From assembly GCA_963749035.1 (NCBI GenBank), contig CAVVKW010000002.1, positions 806,001 through 870,000 on the forward strand: a DNA stretch of 64,000 nucleotides, given 5' to 3'. The first letter of the stretch is position 1; each line of letters begins with the position of its first letter. This DNA is from CAVVKW01 sp963749035. Lineage in GTDB: Bacteria; Verrucomicrobiota; Verrucomicrobiia; Chthoniobacterales; JAATET01. Below the pieces are notes generated by a model. It worked only from the letters and a program-made list of their open reading frames with translations, was not told the origin of the DNA and did no database searches. Below are positions 32,049 to 41,200 of the stretch, in pieces. Made by a program: the position numbers and the translations under genes.

Positions 32049-34049
32049 CTATTCGTAGATATCGCGCCCCGCCTCGCGACCCACCCATCGCTCGACGACA
32101 AACACGTGCGCCGGCCGATTTCGCGGATCGAGCATGACGAAATTCCGACTTCCGCTCCAAAGAAACGACTCGTTGCTGAGCAGATCGCGCACTCGATAGG
32201 TGAGCGAAGGCATGATGCCGAACTCCTCGACCGGCACCTCGACAAACCCGCTCTGCGTGGAGAACGAATCGAGATTTACCACCACGAGAATCACGTTGTC
32301 GCGTGCCGCCGTCATCTTGCTGTAGGCCAGGATCTGGTCGTTGTCCGACTTCAGGAAGCTCAGATTCCGGTATTCGTGTAACGCGCGATTCTCCCGACGC
32401 GCCCGGTTCAGCGCGGTGATCCAATCCTTGATGTTGCCCGGCGCGTCCCAATCACGTCCCTTGAAATCATATTTCTCGGAGTGATTGTATTCCTCTTTGC
32501 CGGGGAATTGGTCGTTCTCACACAGCTCAAAGCCGCTGTAGATCCCGTAAACCGGAACGAGCGTCGTAGCCAGGACCGCCCGCAAAAGGAAAGCCGGCCG
32601 ACCGCCCTTCACCAAATGCTCAGGCAGAATGTCAGGCGTATTCGTGAAGAAATTCCCGCGGAAATAGTCCTTCATCGGACCCTGCGTCAGCTCCTCGAGA
32701 TATTCGGTCAGATCAGCCTTCGACTCGCGCCAGGTGAAATACGTGTAGCTCTGCGTGTAGCCGACTTTCGCCAGCTCCTGCATCATCTTCGGCCGAGTGA
32801 ACGCTTCGCTCAGAAAAATCACGTCGGGGTGCTTCGCGAGCACTTCGGCGATCACCCATTCCCAGAACGACACCGGCTTGGTGTGCGGATTGTCGACGCG
32901 GAAGATCTTCACCCCGCGGTCCGCCCAGAAAACCAGCACGTCGCGCAGCTCGTCCCAAAGCGCACGCCAGTCCGCACAATGGAAGTTCAGCGGATAGACG
33001 TCCTGATACTTTTTCGGCGGATTCTCGGCGTATTTGATCGTGCCGTCGGGGCGTTTGAAGAACCAATCCGGATGATCACGAACGTAAGGGTGATCCGGCG
33101 AGCAGTTGATCGCGAAATCCAGCGCGATCTCCATGCCACGCTCGTGCAACTCGCCCACGAGCCAATCAAAATCCTCGAGCGTTCCGAGTTCCGGCGCGAC
33201 GTCCTTGTGACCGCCGCCGTTGACGCCCTGCGCGCTATTGCCGATGGCGTAAGGCACCCCCGGATCTCCAGGACCCGCGTTTAACGTGTTATTCGGGCCT
33301 TTTCGATTCGACACCCCGATGGGGTGGATCGGCGGGAAATAAATGACGTCGAATCCCATCGCCCTCGCGTCATCGATGCGCGGCAAACAGTCGCGAAACG
33401 TCGAGCCCGAGTCCGGCTTCCCTTCCGCCGAACGCGGGAAGAATTCATACCATGCCGCGTAGGCCGCCCGTTTGCGATCGACCCAGATCGGGAGCACCGG
33501 ATCAGCCGTCGTCGCCAGTGAGCGGTCGAGGAGGTATTCCATCCGACCTTCGAGCTCGGGATCGATGGCGATCGCTTTCAACTCTGCCGGATCGGATTTC
33601 TCCAGCCGCTTGGCTAGCGCTTCGAGCAACTTCGTGTCGGTCGAATCCTTCGATCGTTTGCCCGCAGCGCGGACCATCCGCGCACCTTCCAGCGATTCGC
33701 TCCGGAGATCTTCCAAACCACCGTCGACCTTCTTGATGATCTCGTCCTGCCAGGAAAGAAACTCGTCCCCCCACGCTTGGATCACCGCCTCCCAGCGGCC
33801 CGGTTTCGACACCGCCAGCGTTCCCGACCAACGATCATTGACGAGTGGCTCCATCGCCGTCTCGTGCCAGACCTCGTCGCCGACCCGCCGCCATTTCAGC
33901 ACGGCGCGAACGATGTCGTGCCCTTCCTTGAAAATGTCTGCCTCGACCGTCAGTTCCTCTCCCACCGCCCGCTTGACCGGGTGCTCACCACGGGAGATCA
34001 GCGGTTCGATGTTCTCGATGACGACGGTCGGAGGATACTCGGATTTCAC
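32049..34049 (-). CDS. glgE: Alpha-1,4-glucan:maltose-1-phosphate maltosyltransferase
   Basis: The 666-residue GH13_3 enzyme extends alpha-1,4-glucans using maltose-1-phosphate. An N-terminal beta domain (DUF3416-like, about 5-110) is followed by the TIM barrel with VIYFPPIHPIG (235-245), NCSPDHPYVRDHPDWF, the nucleophile D386 in KIFRVDNPHTKP and the acid E415 in FLSEAFTRP, then a C-terminal beta domain. It starts with GTG and overlaps the kinase gene by four bases. No treS or glgB is nearby; an APH-fold kinase and a nucleotidyltransferase precede it. Maltokinases share the APH fold, so these may supply its donor. Confidence 0.95.
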   Translation of the reverse strand: MKSEYPPTVVIENIEPLISRGEHPVKRAVGEELTVEADIFKEGHDIVRAVLKWRRVGDEVWHETAMEPLVNDRWSGTLAVSKPGRWEAVIQAWGDEFLSWQDEIIKKVDGGLEDLRSESLEGARMVRAAGKRSKDSTDTKLLEALAKRLEKSDPAELKAIAIDPELEGRMEYLLDRSLATTADPVLPIWVDRKRAAYAAWYEFFPRSAEGKPDSGSTFRDCLPRIDDARAMGFDVIYFPPIHPIGVSNRKGPNNTLNAGPGDPGVPYAIGNSAQGVNGGGHKDVAPELGTLEDFDWLVGELHERGMEIALDFAINCSPDHPYVRDHPDWFFKRPDGTIKYAENPPKKYQDVYPLNFHCADWRALWDELRDVLVFWADRGVKIFRVDNPHTKPVSFWEWVIAEVLAKHPDVIFLSEAFTRPKMMQELAKVGYTQSYTYFTWRESKADLTEYLEELTQGPMKDYFRGNFFTNTPDILPEHLVKGGRPAFLLRAVLATTLVPVYGIYSGFELCENDQFPGKEEYNHSEKYDFKGRDWDAPGNIKDWITALNRARRENRALHEYRNLSFLKSDNDQILAYSKMTAARDNVILVVVNLDSFSTQSGFVEVPVEEFGIMPSLTYRVRDLLSNESFLWSGSRNFVMLDPRNRPAHVFVVERWVGREAGRDIYE

Positions 34050-35035
34050 GATAGGGCTTCTAAGAGTTGAGTGAATTCATCCATTCCGTCGATTCGTCCC
34101 ACCACTTCAGTTAGCGATCGCCGAGCCGCCGGAATGTGATCGAGAAAATCGGGGCGATCCCCCTTATTCCCGAGGAAGCCGTAAGCTCCCAGGGCCTGCA
34201 TTAAGCGCTGGGCCGCGCACATCCAGAAGATCTTCTCGAAATTTTCGCCCACGTCCTCCCCCTGATCCGCCGCAAGGTTCCGGTAGTAGAGCAACAGTTC
34301 GGTCCGCTGACCATCCGTCAGACTGACGTAAGGATCGTAAAGCAGCGAGGCGAGATCGTATTGCGCCAACCCCGGCCGAAGACCCTGAAAATCGATCAGC
34401 CAGCTCTGTCCGCCGGAGACGAGGACGTTCTGCGACTGAAAATCTCGGTGCACCAAAACGCGGTCCTGCGCTGCCAATTCGTCAGCCATCCGCCGCAACG
34501 CCGGAAGTTCGGCGTAACGAGACGCCTCTTCAGCACTCACTTTGAAAACTCCCACCAGGCAGTGCTCGATAAAATATCCCTGCTCCCAAAGATACAACTG
34601 CTGGTCGAATTCCAACTCGACCGACACCGGAGACTCTTCAAATCGCTGAGTCGCGCTGGTGTGGAGCGCAAAGACGGCCTCAATCGCCGAGCGGTAGGCC
34701 GGGCCGCGGGTCGCCCAATCGTCGTCACGCAAGCTCCAGAGGTCCGTTCCGCCAAGATCTTGCATCCAAATCAGCCCCGCGTCGGCGTCGTGCAGGTAGA
34801 TGCGCGGGACTCGCACGCCACTTTCGTCGAGAAACGTATCGAGATCGACGAATCGAAGATTCTCGGTCCGTTCCGGCGAATATTTTACGACGATCATCGA
34901 GGAAGCCTCGCCGGTCGACACCCGATAATACTTCCGCCCGGAGCCCCCTTTTTCGAGCGGGATCACGGTGAACGTCTCCCCGGCCAGCAGCGGAAAACGC
35001 TCCCGCGTCTGGTGAATCACAAAGTCCGGTTGCAT
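34046..35035 (-). CDS. Aminoglycoside-phosphotransferase-fold sugar kinase (AmgK-like)
   Basis: A 329-residue kinase of the APH/choline-kinase fold. The catalytic loop HRDFQSQNVL (H197-L206) and metal site LIDFQG (D215) are intact; the nucleotide-binding K51 is in IVVKYSP after the G-loop GGSGRKYYRV. The best match by pattern is the AmgK-type N-acetylmuramate/N-acetylglucosamine kinase, partner of a uridylyltransferase, as the preceding gene suggests. Maltokinase-like activity feeding GlgE is an alternative. The ATG at 35035 is 13 bases after the nucleotidyltransferase stop; the longer frame is a shadow of that gene. Confidence 0.82.
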   Translation of the reverse strand: MQPDFVIHQTRERFPLLAGETFTVIPLEKGGSGRKYYRVSTGEASSMIVVKYSPERTENLRFVDLDTFLDESGVRVPRIYLHDADAGLIWMQDLGGTDLWSLRDDDWATRGPAYRSAIEAVFALHTSATQRFEESPVSVELEFDQQLYLWEQGYFIEHCLVGVFKVSAEEASRYAELPALRRMADELAAQDRVLVHRDFQSQNVLVSGGQSWLIDFQGLRPGLAQYDLASLLYDPYVSLTDGQRTELLLYYRNLAADQGEDVGENFEKIFWMCAAQRLMQALGAYGFLGNKGDRPDFLDHIPAARRSLTEVVGRIDGMDEFTQLLEALS

Positions 35036-35048
35036 CAAGTCGTGGTAA

Positions 35049-36008
35049 TCAAATGTCCTCGCCGCAATGCGCCCCGGTGGCAACCTGAAAATCCCGGATA
35101 ATGCACCGCTCGAGCCGCGAGTCCGCCTCGACGGTCGCCCCGTCCCAAACGATACACTCGTCCAACACCGCTCCGTCGCCGATCTTCGAGCGCGAACCAA
35201 CCACGCAATTTCCCGCGACCTCCGCCGATTCTGCGACGGTCGCGCCGGAATGCACGTGCACCGGCCACTCGACACCCGACGAAAGATACTTCGGCCGCCA
35301 GTCAGTTTCGGCGATCACTCGGTGCACCCGGAGGTATTCGTCGCGCGTGCCGACGTTAAACCATTCGTTCTCGTTGAGCACCTCGCCGCCCACCTGACCC
35401 CCTTCACCCAGTCGGTCCACCAAGATCGGTATGAACGGTGCCTTCTCGCCGATGGGCGGTAGCCAGTCGACCGCAGCCTTGGTCCAGACCGAGACGTTCG
35501 CAAAATCATACCGACCCTCCTCGCCGTAGCGCCCCTTGAAATCGACCACGCGCCCTTCCCGGCACGCAATGGCCGTGCTCAGCCCGGTCTCGCGGAGTCC
35601 AAGGGTCACGTCGTGTCCGCCGCGAAAGTGAGCTTCGATCAGTCGACTCAAATCGAGATTCGTCAAAACGTCTCCGCTATAGACCAAAAATGGCTCATCC
35701 CCGATTCGGTCCGCAGCGTTGGCAATCCCCCCACCGGTCTCCAACAGCTCTGGCTCGAAGACAAAATCGATCGGCGCCCCGCGGTAAGTCGAACTCGGAA
35801 AAAATTCCGTCCAACGATCCGCCAGGTGGTGCGTATTGATCACGAACCGCTCGATCCCAACACTCAGCAGGTGGTCGAGTGCAAACGTAATCAGCGGCTT
35901 CGTGAAGATCGGCACCAACGGCTTCGGGCGCGATTCCGTGAGGGGTCGCAGCCGCGATCCCAGACCCGCCCCCATCACGAAGGCCGTGCGCAATCGAGCC
36001 GCGATCAA
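35049..36008 (-). CDS. Sugar-1-phosphate nucleotidyltransferase with left-handed beta-helix tail
   Basis: A 319-residue protein. The N-terminal Rossmann-like domain has the signature GAGLGSRLRPLTESRPKPLV (13-32) and metal aspartate in VYSGDVLTNLD. The C-terminal ~80 residues show hexapeptide repeats (VHVHSGATVAESAEVAGNCV). MurU enzymes of the AmgK/MurU recycling route lack this tail, so a GlgC/ManC-like glucose- or mannose-1-phosphate enzyme is equally possible. It opens with TTG, overlapping the VCBS stop by three bases. It acts in the cytoplasm next to the APH-fold kinase gene. Confidence 0.84.
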   Translation of the reverse strand: MIAARLRTAFVMGAGLGSRLRPLTESRPKPLVPIFTKPLITFALDHLLSVGIERFVINTHHLADRWTEFFPSSTYRGAPIDFVFEPELLETGGGIANAADRIGDEPFLVYSGDVLTNLDLSRLIEAHFRGGHDVTLGLRETGLSTAIACREGRVVDFKGRYGEEGRYDFANVSVWTKAAVDWLPPIGEKAPFIPILVDRLGEGGQVGGEVLNENEWFNVGTRDEYLRVHRVIAETDWRPKYLSSGVEWPVHVHSGATVAESAEVAGNCVVGSRSKIGDGAVLDECIVWDGATVEADSRLERCIIRDFQVATGAHCGEDI

Positions 36009-37780
36009 TTCTTCGTCAGCTTGACGTCGTCGATGTAAAGCACCCCGGTCCCGGGCTCCATTTCAAAGACAAATTCCAGATCCACGGCGTTCGTAGGACC
36101 CGCCTCGTTCAGCTCGCGCTCGTCGAACCGCGGCGTGACGCTCGCCTTGATCTCACTCCAGTTCGATCCCGCCGAGAAGCTCTTCTTCTCCCGCTTGCGC
36201 TCGAAAAGTCGCGCTCGCTTGACCTTGGCCCGGCCACGGTCACCTCGAGTAATCTTATCTTCGCCGGTCTGCTTAAATTGCTCGTAGGACACGACGGCCT
36301 CGGCGTTCGAGATCCCGTTCCCCTTCACCTTGAAGCTCAGAGTGTAGGTCTCGCCGATCGCAAAGCGCGAAGCCGTCCGCTGGCGAACCATGATGAGATT
36401 CGAGGCAGCCTCGTCCATCAGCTCCGTCGCCGAATATCTTGACGAAGTCTTGTCGTCCAACTTGAAATTCGTCCGCGCCGGCAACTCGTTGATCGGGCTC
36501 GGCATGATCTGGTTGAAATTCGGAACGTATCCTATTTTGAGACAGCTTTTGCCCTCTGCCGGATCTTCCTCGACGACGGATGCGAACACCAAATTGTTTC
36601 CGCGATCAATTCCCAGTGCCAAGTCCCAGCCCGACGGCCATTTCATCTGCGGGAACGGCGTGGCGCCCGCAAAATCCGTTAACGCGGAAAATTTCGGTTC
36701 CTGCTTTGTCCCCGCATTCAGCGCGTAGGACACCGCGCCATCCGCCTGCCCGACCACCACGTCGAAGAGCTCATCGCCATTCAGATCTCCCGCCGTCACC
36801 GTGGCGATTCCGCGCACCGAGAGCGGCTTTCCACCGACCGACAAGAACGACGAGAAGGGCAACTCTACGCCCGGTTTCCAGGGTTCGTCCCCCTGAAGGT
36901 AAACCCCGACCTTCCCGTCCCGCGCCGCGACCAGGAGATCCGGCCGACCATCTCCGTTGTAATCGACCACGGCAGGGGTGAGCTGCTCGCGACCGTCGCC
37001 AAACGCGATCACGTGACGATTCGTCTGGCTAAAGGTTGGCGAGCCATTCGTCCCCTCGTTGATCGCCAGATGAATGTTGTTCGCCGAGTAGGAGCCCTCG
37101 CCGATGATCAGGTCGAACTTCCCGTCGTTGTTCCAATCCCACATTTTCGGAGCAAAAACGTTCCCCCATCGATCTCCGGCCTTTTCCATCGTCGGAATAG
37201 CCAACTTCGAAATATCCCTGGGTTGACGGAAATCCGGCTTCTGCGCACTGCCGGAATTCGGAAGCACGAAAATCTCACCGAAGTAATTACCGACGAGCAA
37301 CTGCGGCGCACCCCCGCCCTCGATCACGCTAATTCTCGGCCCGAGACGGGTCTCATCCCCCCGGACGTCCGGGACGGGAACGCCGACGAACGCCTGCGCC
37401 AATTCACCGACCAGAAACTTCGGTTCGGTCTTCGTTCCTTCGTTGAAATAAACTCGAATGTAAGCCTTCGGATCTGCCGTGACGAGATCCGGCAAGCCGT
37501 CGCCGTTCATGTCGTGAATCGCGACCGATACCGGCATCGGCGTTTTACCGATCGTCCCATTTTCCGTCAGCACCGGCAGTGCCGCGCGGAAGGAATCCAG
37601 TTTCCCCTTCGAATCCACGCCATTCCAGGGATTCTCGACGCCATAGGAACGCTCGAAATCGCCGTTCGCAACGCTCAGGGTGGGTTTCTTCTGATTCTTC
37701 TCAGATTGGCCAAGAACCCGATCGGCCGTGGCGAATCCGAAGAGCCCGACCGCAGCCGAAAAGTAAACGAGGGAACGCAT
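36005..37780 (-). CDS. Secreted VCBS/FG-GAP repeat protein
   Basis: A 591-residue exported protein with a signal peptide (MRSLVYFSAAVGLFGFATA). Calcium-binding FG-GAP/VCBS-type blades repeat along the middle: HDMNGDGLPDLVTADP, WDWNNDGKFDLIIGEG, VDYNGDGRPDLLVAARDG and GDLNGDELFDVVVGQADG, predicting a beta-propeller. The last ~150 residues form a jelly-roll-like domain ending VLYIDDVKLTKN, typical of carbohydrate-binding modules. The ATG at 37780 is preferred because it begins the signal peptide; a longer frame starts at 37825. It is the first gene of the operon leading to GlgE. Role unknown, perhaps surface glycan binding. Confidence 0.8.
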   Translation of the reverse strand: MRSLVYFSAAVGLFGFATADRVLGQSEKNQKKPTLSVANGDFERSYGVENPWNGVDSKGKLDSFRAALPVLTENGTIGKTPMPVSVAIHDMNGDGLPDLVTADPKAYIRVYFNEGTKTEPKFLVGELAQAFVGVPVPDVRGDETRLGPRISVIEGGGAPQLLVGNYFGEIFVLPNSGSAQKPDFRQPRDISKLAIPTMEKAGDRWGNVFAPKMWDWNNDGKFDLIIGEGSYSANNIHLAINEGTNGSPTFSQTNRHVIAFGDGREQLTPAVVDYNGDGRPDLLVAARDGKVGVYLQGDEPWKPGVELPFSSFLSVGGKPLSVRGIATVTAGDLNGDELFDVVVGQADGAVSYALNAGTKQEPKFSALTDFAGATPFPQMKWPSGWDLALGIDRGNNLVFASVVEEDPAEGKSCLKIGYVPNFNQIMPSPINELPARTNFKLDDKTSSRYSATELMDEAASNLIMVRQRTASRFAIGETYTLSFKVKGNGISNAEAVVSYEQFKQTGEDKITRGDRGRAKVKRARLFERKREKKSFSAGSNWSEIKASVTPRFDERELNEAGPTNAVDLEFVFEMEPGTGVLYIDDVKLTKN

Positions 37781-37861
37781 TCCCTCAACATGCGGGACCA
37801 ACCCGAAAAAATCAACTGCGCGCATGACCCCACGCCCCGCAAATACCGACTCTCCGTTCGT

Positions 37862-38071
37862 CTATCCGAGCCGCGGCTTCCAGATCGCCGCGTCGATGAT
37901 TGCCCAGATGTGAATCAGCCACCCCAGCCAGATCACCCAAAGAATCGCCGCAAACACGAAGAACATCAGTGCCGAAAGCAGACGCCCTTGAATGAGCTGC
38001 CCGAGTCCCGGGATGAAAAAACTCGCCAATGCCGCTATCACATTCCCCGCAGATCCACGTCCTTCAGCCAT
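37862..38071 (-). CDS. Small membrane protein
   Basis: A 69-residue protein with two hydrophobic segments (AALASFFIPGLGQLIQGRLL, about 11-30, and FFVFAAILWVIWLGWLIHIW, about 38-57). The IPGLGQ-x2-GR pattern resembles TM2-domain and related small membrane proteins. The ATG at 38071 is chosen over one eight codons upstream because the homologous region begins there. Function unknown. It diverges from gltB across 142 bases that should hold both promoters. Confidence 0.65.
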   Translation of the reverse strand: MAEGRGSAGNVIAALASFFIPGLGQLIQGRLLSALMFFVFAAILWVIWLGWLIHIWAIIDAAIWKPRLG

Positions 38072-38213
38072 GAGGCGAATAATCCCACCGCTCACCGTGA
38101 TCTGTCAATTCCGTCGATACGAATCCTTGGTCCGAGCGGGACACCGGAAAAAACTGGTTGATTCCCGTCCGTTGGAACAGAAATAGCTCACGAATGTTTC
38201 CTGGAGTCGTCGA

Positions 38214-41200
38214 ATGAGTATGAGAGCAGTTAGCCAGTCGGATCGCCCGGGTTTATGTGATCCCTTCGCGGATCGGGCGGCCTGCGGGGTCGGAGTGCTC
38301 GTCCAACTCGACGGCACCGCATCTCATGCCTTGATCGAGGACGCGCTCGACGTTCTCGTAAACATCGACCATCGCGGTGCGCGCGGTGCCGAAGAGATGA
38401 CCGGTGACGGCGCCGGCGTCATGATCCAGATCCCGCACGAGTTCTTCGCCGGTGAAGTCGACGGTCTGGGTAACGCTGGCACCTACGGCGTCGGCATGGC
38501 GTATCTGCCGAAGGATTACTGGACCGCCGACGCCACGAAACGGGTCATCGAAAAGGTCATCACCAAACGAGGCTTTCGTTTGATCGCGTGGCGAGCCGTG
38601 CCGACCGACTCGACCGGTCTCGGGCGTGCCGCGATCGACGCCGAGCCGCGGATGAAACAATTCTTCGTCACGCCGACAGAATCTGGCGTCGCGCCCAACG
38701 TCCTCGACACGCGTCTCTACCTCCTTCGCCGAGCGATCGAGACCGCCGTCGTCGCAGCGGGCCTCGTCGGCGAGGGGCGCGGCATTTTTTACATCTGCTC
38801 ACTGGATCGGCGCACCATCGTTTACAAGGGGCTACTCACCTGCGAACAAGTCCGAACCTACTTCCCGGACCTCTCGGACCCGCGGATGAAGACCGCCATC
38901 GTCCTCCTTCATTCCCGCTTTTCGACGAACACCCTCGGAGCCTGGCAGTTGGCTCATCCCTTCCGCGCCGCCGTCCACAACGGCGAAATCAACACCCTGC
39001 GTGGCAATCTCAACCGAATGCGAACCCGCGAGGCCGCTCTGGCCTGTGAGAAATTCGGCGACGACATTGATCTGCTCAAACCAGTCGTCGGCGTCGGCCA
39101 GAGCGACACCGCTGCCTTCGACAACGTCCTCGAGCTTCTCATGCAAGCCGGACGCAGCCTCCCGCACGCGCTTCGCCTGCTCATTCCGGAAGCCTGGTCG
39201 AAAGACGCCTCCATGAGCGAGCGCCGCCGGACCTTTTACGATTATCTCTCGACCATCAGCGAACCCTGGGACGGCCCCGCGCTCGTGGCCGCCACGGACG
39301 GCACGGTCGTCGCCGCCGCGCTCGATCGCAATGGCCTTCGTCCCTGCCGCTACGTCGTCACCACGAGCGGACGCCTCATCATGGCCAGCGAACTGGGCGT
39401 TCTCGAAACACCTCAGGAGGAAGTCGTCCTCAGCGGACGGCTCAAGCCGGGCCAACTGTTCGTCGCGGACACCTCGAAAGGACGCGTTCTGGACGAAGAG
39501 GAGGTCTTCGCCGAGCTGGCCAAGCCCGAATACGGCGAATGGCTGGAGGCTGGTCGCGTCCGGCTAAGCGCCGACCCGGATTTTGTTTCCGCACCGCCGA
39601 CCCTCCAGGAAGTCGAAGCCCTGCAAGCGGCGTTCGGCTACACGGTCGAGACACTGCGCGTCCTCGTCCAGCCCATGGCCGAGCTCGGTAAAGATCCGAT
39701 CGGCGCAATGGGCAACGACGCTCCGCCCGCCTTCCTCTCCGCCCGCCAGAAGCCGCTCTCCTCCTATTTTTCCCAACTTTTCGCGCAGGTTTCCAATCCG
39801 CCACTCGACTTCATGCGCGAAGATCTCGTGACCTCCCTCGAGAGTCACATTGGTCGTCAACGCAATCTTCTTACCGAGACCGCCGATCACTGCCGCCAGC
39901 TCTGGCTGAAAACGCCGTTTCTCATGGACGACGAGCTGAACGCGATTCGCTCTCTGGACGTCAACGGAATCCGCTCCACCGAGATCGACCTCTGCTACGA
40001 CCCGGCGATCAGCCTACGCGAAGCCATCGAGCGACTCCGCACCGAAGCCGCCAAACTCATCCGGGACGGATTCGAAATTCTCATTCTGTCGGATCGCGGC
40101 GTCTCGGCGGACCGCATCGCGATTCCCGCACTTCTAGCCGTCGGCGCTCTCCAGCACTACCTCATCGAAGAAGGGCTCCGGACTCGCACCGCCCTCGTCG
40201 TGGACACCGGCGAGGCCGCGACCGTGCATTCGTGCTGCACCCTCATCGGCTTCGGCGCCGACGCCATTCACCCGTGGCTCGCCCACATGAGCCTGGCCGA
40301 GATGAGCGAAGACGGTCACATCGAAGGCGAACTTTCCACCCTCGTCGGCAAATACCACAAAGCACTGGAGGGCGGCATTCTCAAGGTGATGTCAAAAATG
40401 GGCATCTCGACGCTCGAGAGCTACAAAGGCGCCCAGGTTTTCCAGGCCATCGGACTCGATTTCGATTTCGTGGAGGAGTTTTTCCACCGCACCCCAGCCC
40501 AGCTTCCCGCCGCCGGGCTCCCGCTGTTCGAACGCGAGCTCCGCGAACGGCACGAAGCCGCCTTCGGTCGCCGGATCGCCGGCAATCTCGCGCTCGACCA
40601 GGGTGGTGACTACTACTGGCGCCGCGACGGTGAATTGCACCAATGGAGCCCCTTCGCGGTTGCCCGGCTTCAGGCCGCCGTCCGAAGCGGCGACTCGGTT
40701 GCGTATTCCGAATTCGCCCAAGCCGTCAACGCCCAGGACGAACGTCTCCAGACGATCCGCGGCATGCTGGAATTCGACACCTCCGAGCCGATCCCGATCG
40801 ATGACGTCGAGTCGGTGGAGTCGATCATCACCCATTTCGCAACCGGTTCGATGTCGTTCGGGTCACTCAGTCGCGAGACTCACGAAGCCCTCGCCGTGGC
40901 GATGAACCGCGTCGGCGGCAAGAGCGGCAGCGGCGAAGGCGGGGAACAAGTCGATCGCTTCGGGACCGAGCGGGAAAATTCCATGAAGCAGATCGCCAGC
41001 GGTCGCTTCGGCGTGACGACGCACTACCTCGTCAATGCTCGGCAGCTTGAAATCAAAATGGCCCAAGGCGCGAAGCCGGGCGAAGGCGGCGAACTCCCCG
41101 GCGCCAAGGTCAACGACGTCATCGCCGAGGTCCGCTTCACGACCCCCGGCGTCGGACTCATCTCCCCACCGCCGCACCACGACATCTATTCCATCGAGGA

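Noticed and set aside
35049..36008. Firm assignment as MurU
   Set aside because: The C-terminal beta-helix is not found in characterised MurU enzymes, so only a general nucleotidyltransferase call is made.
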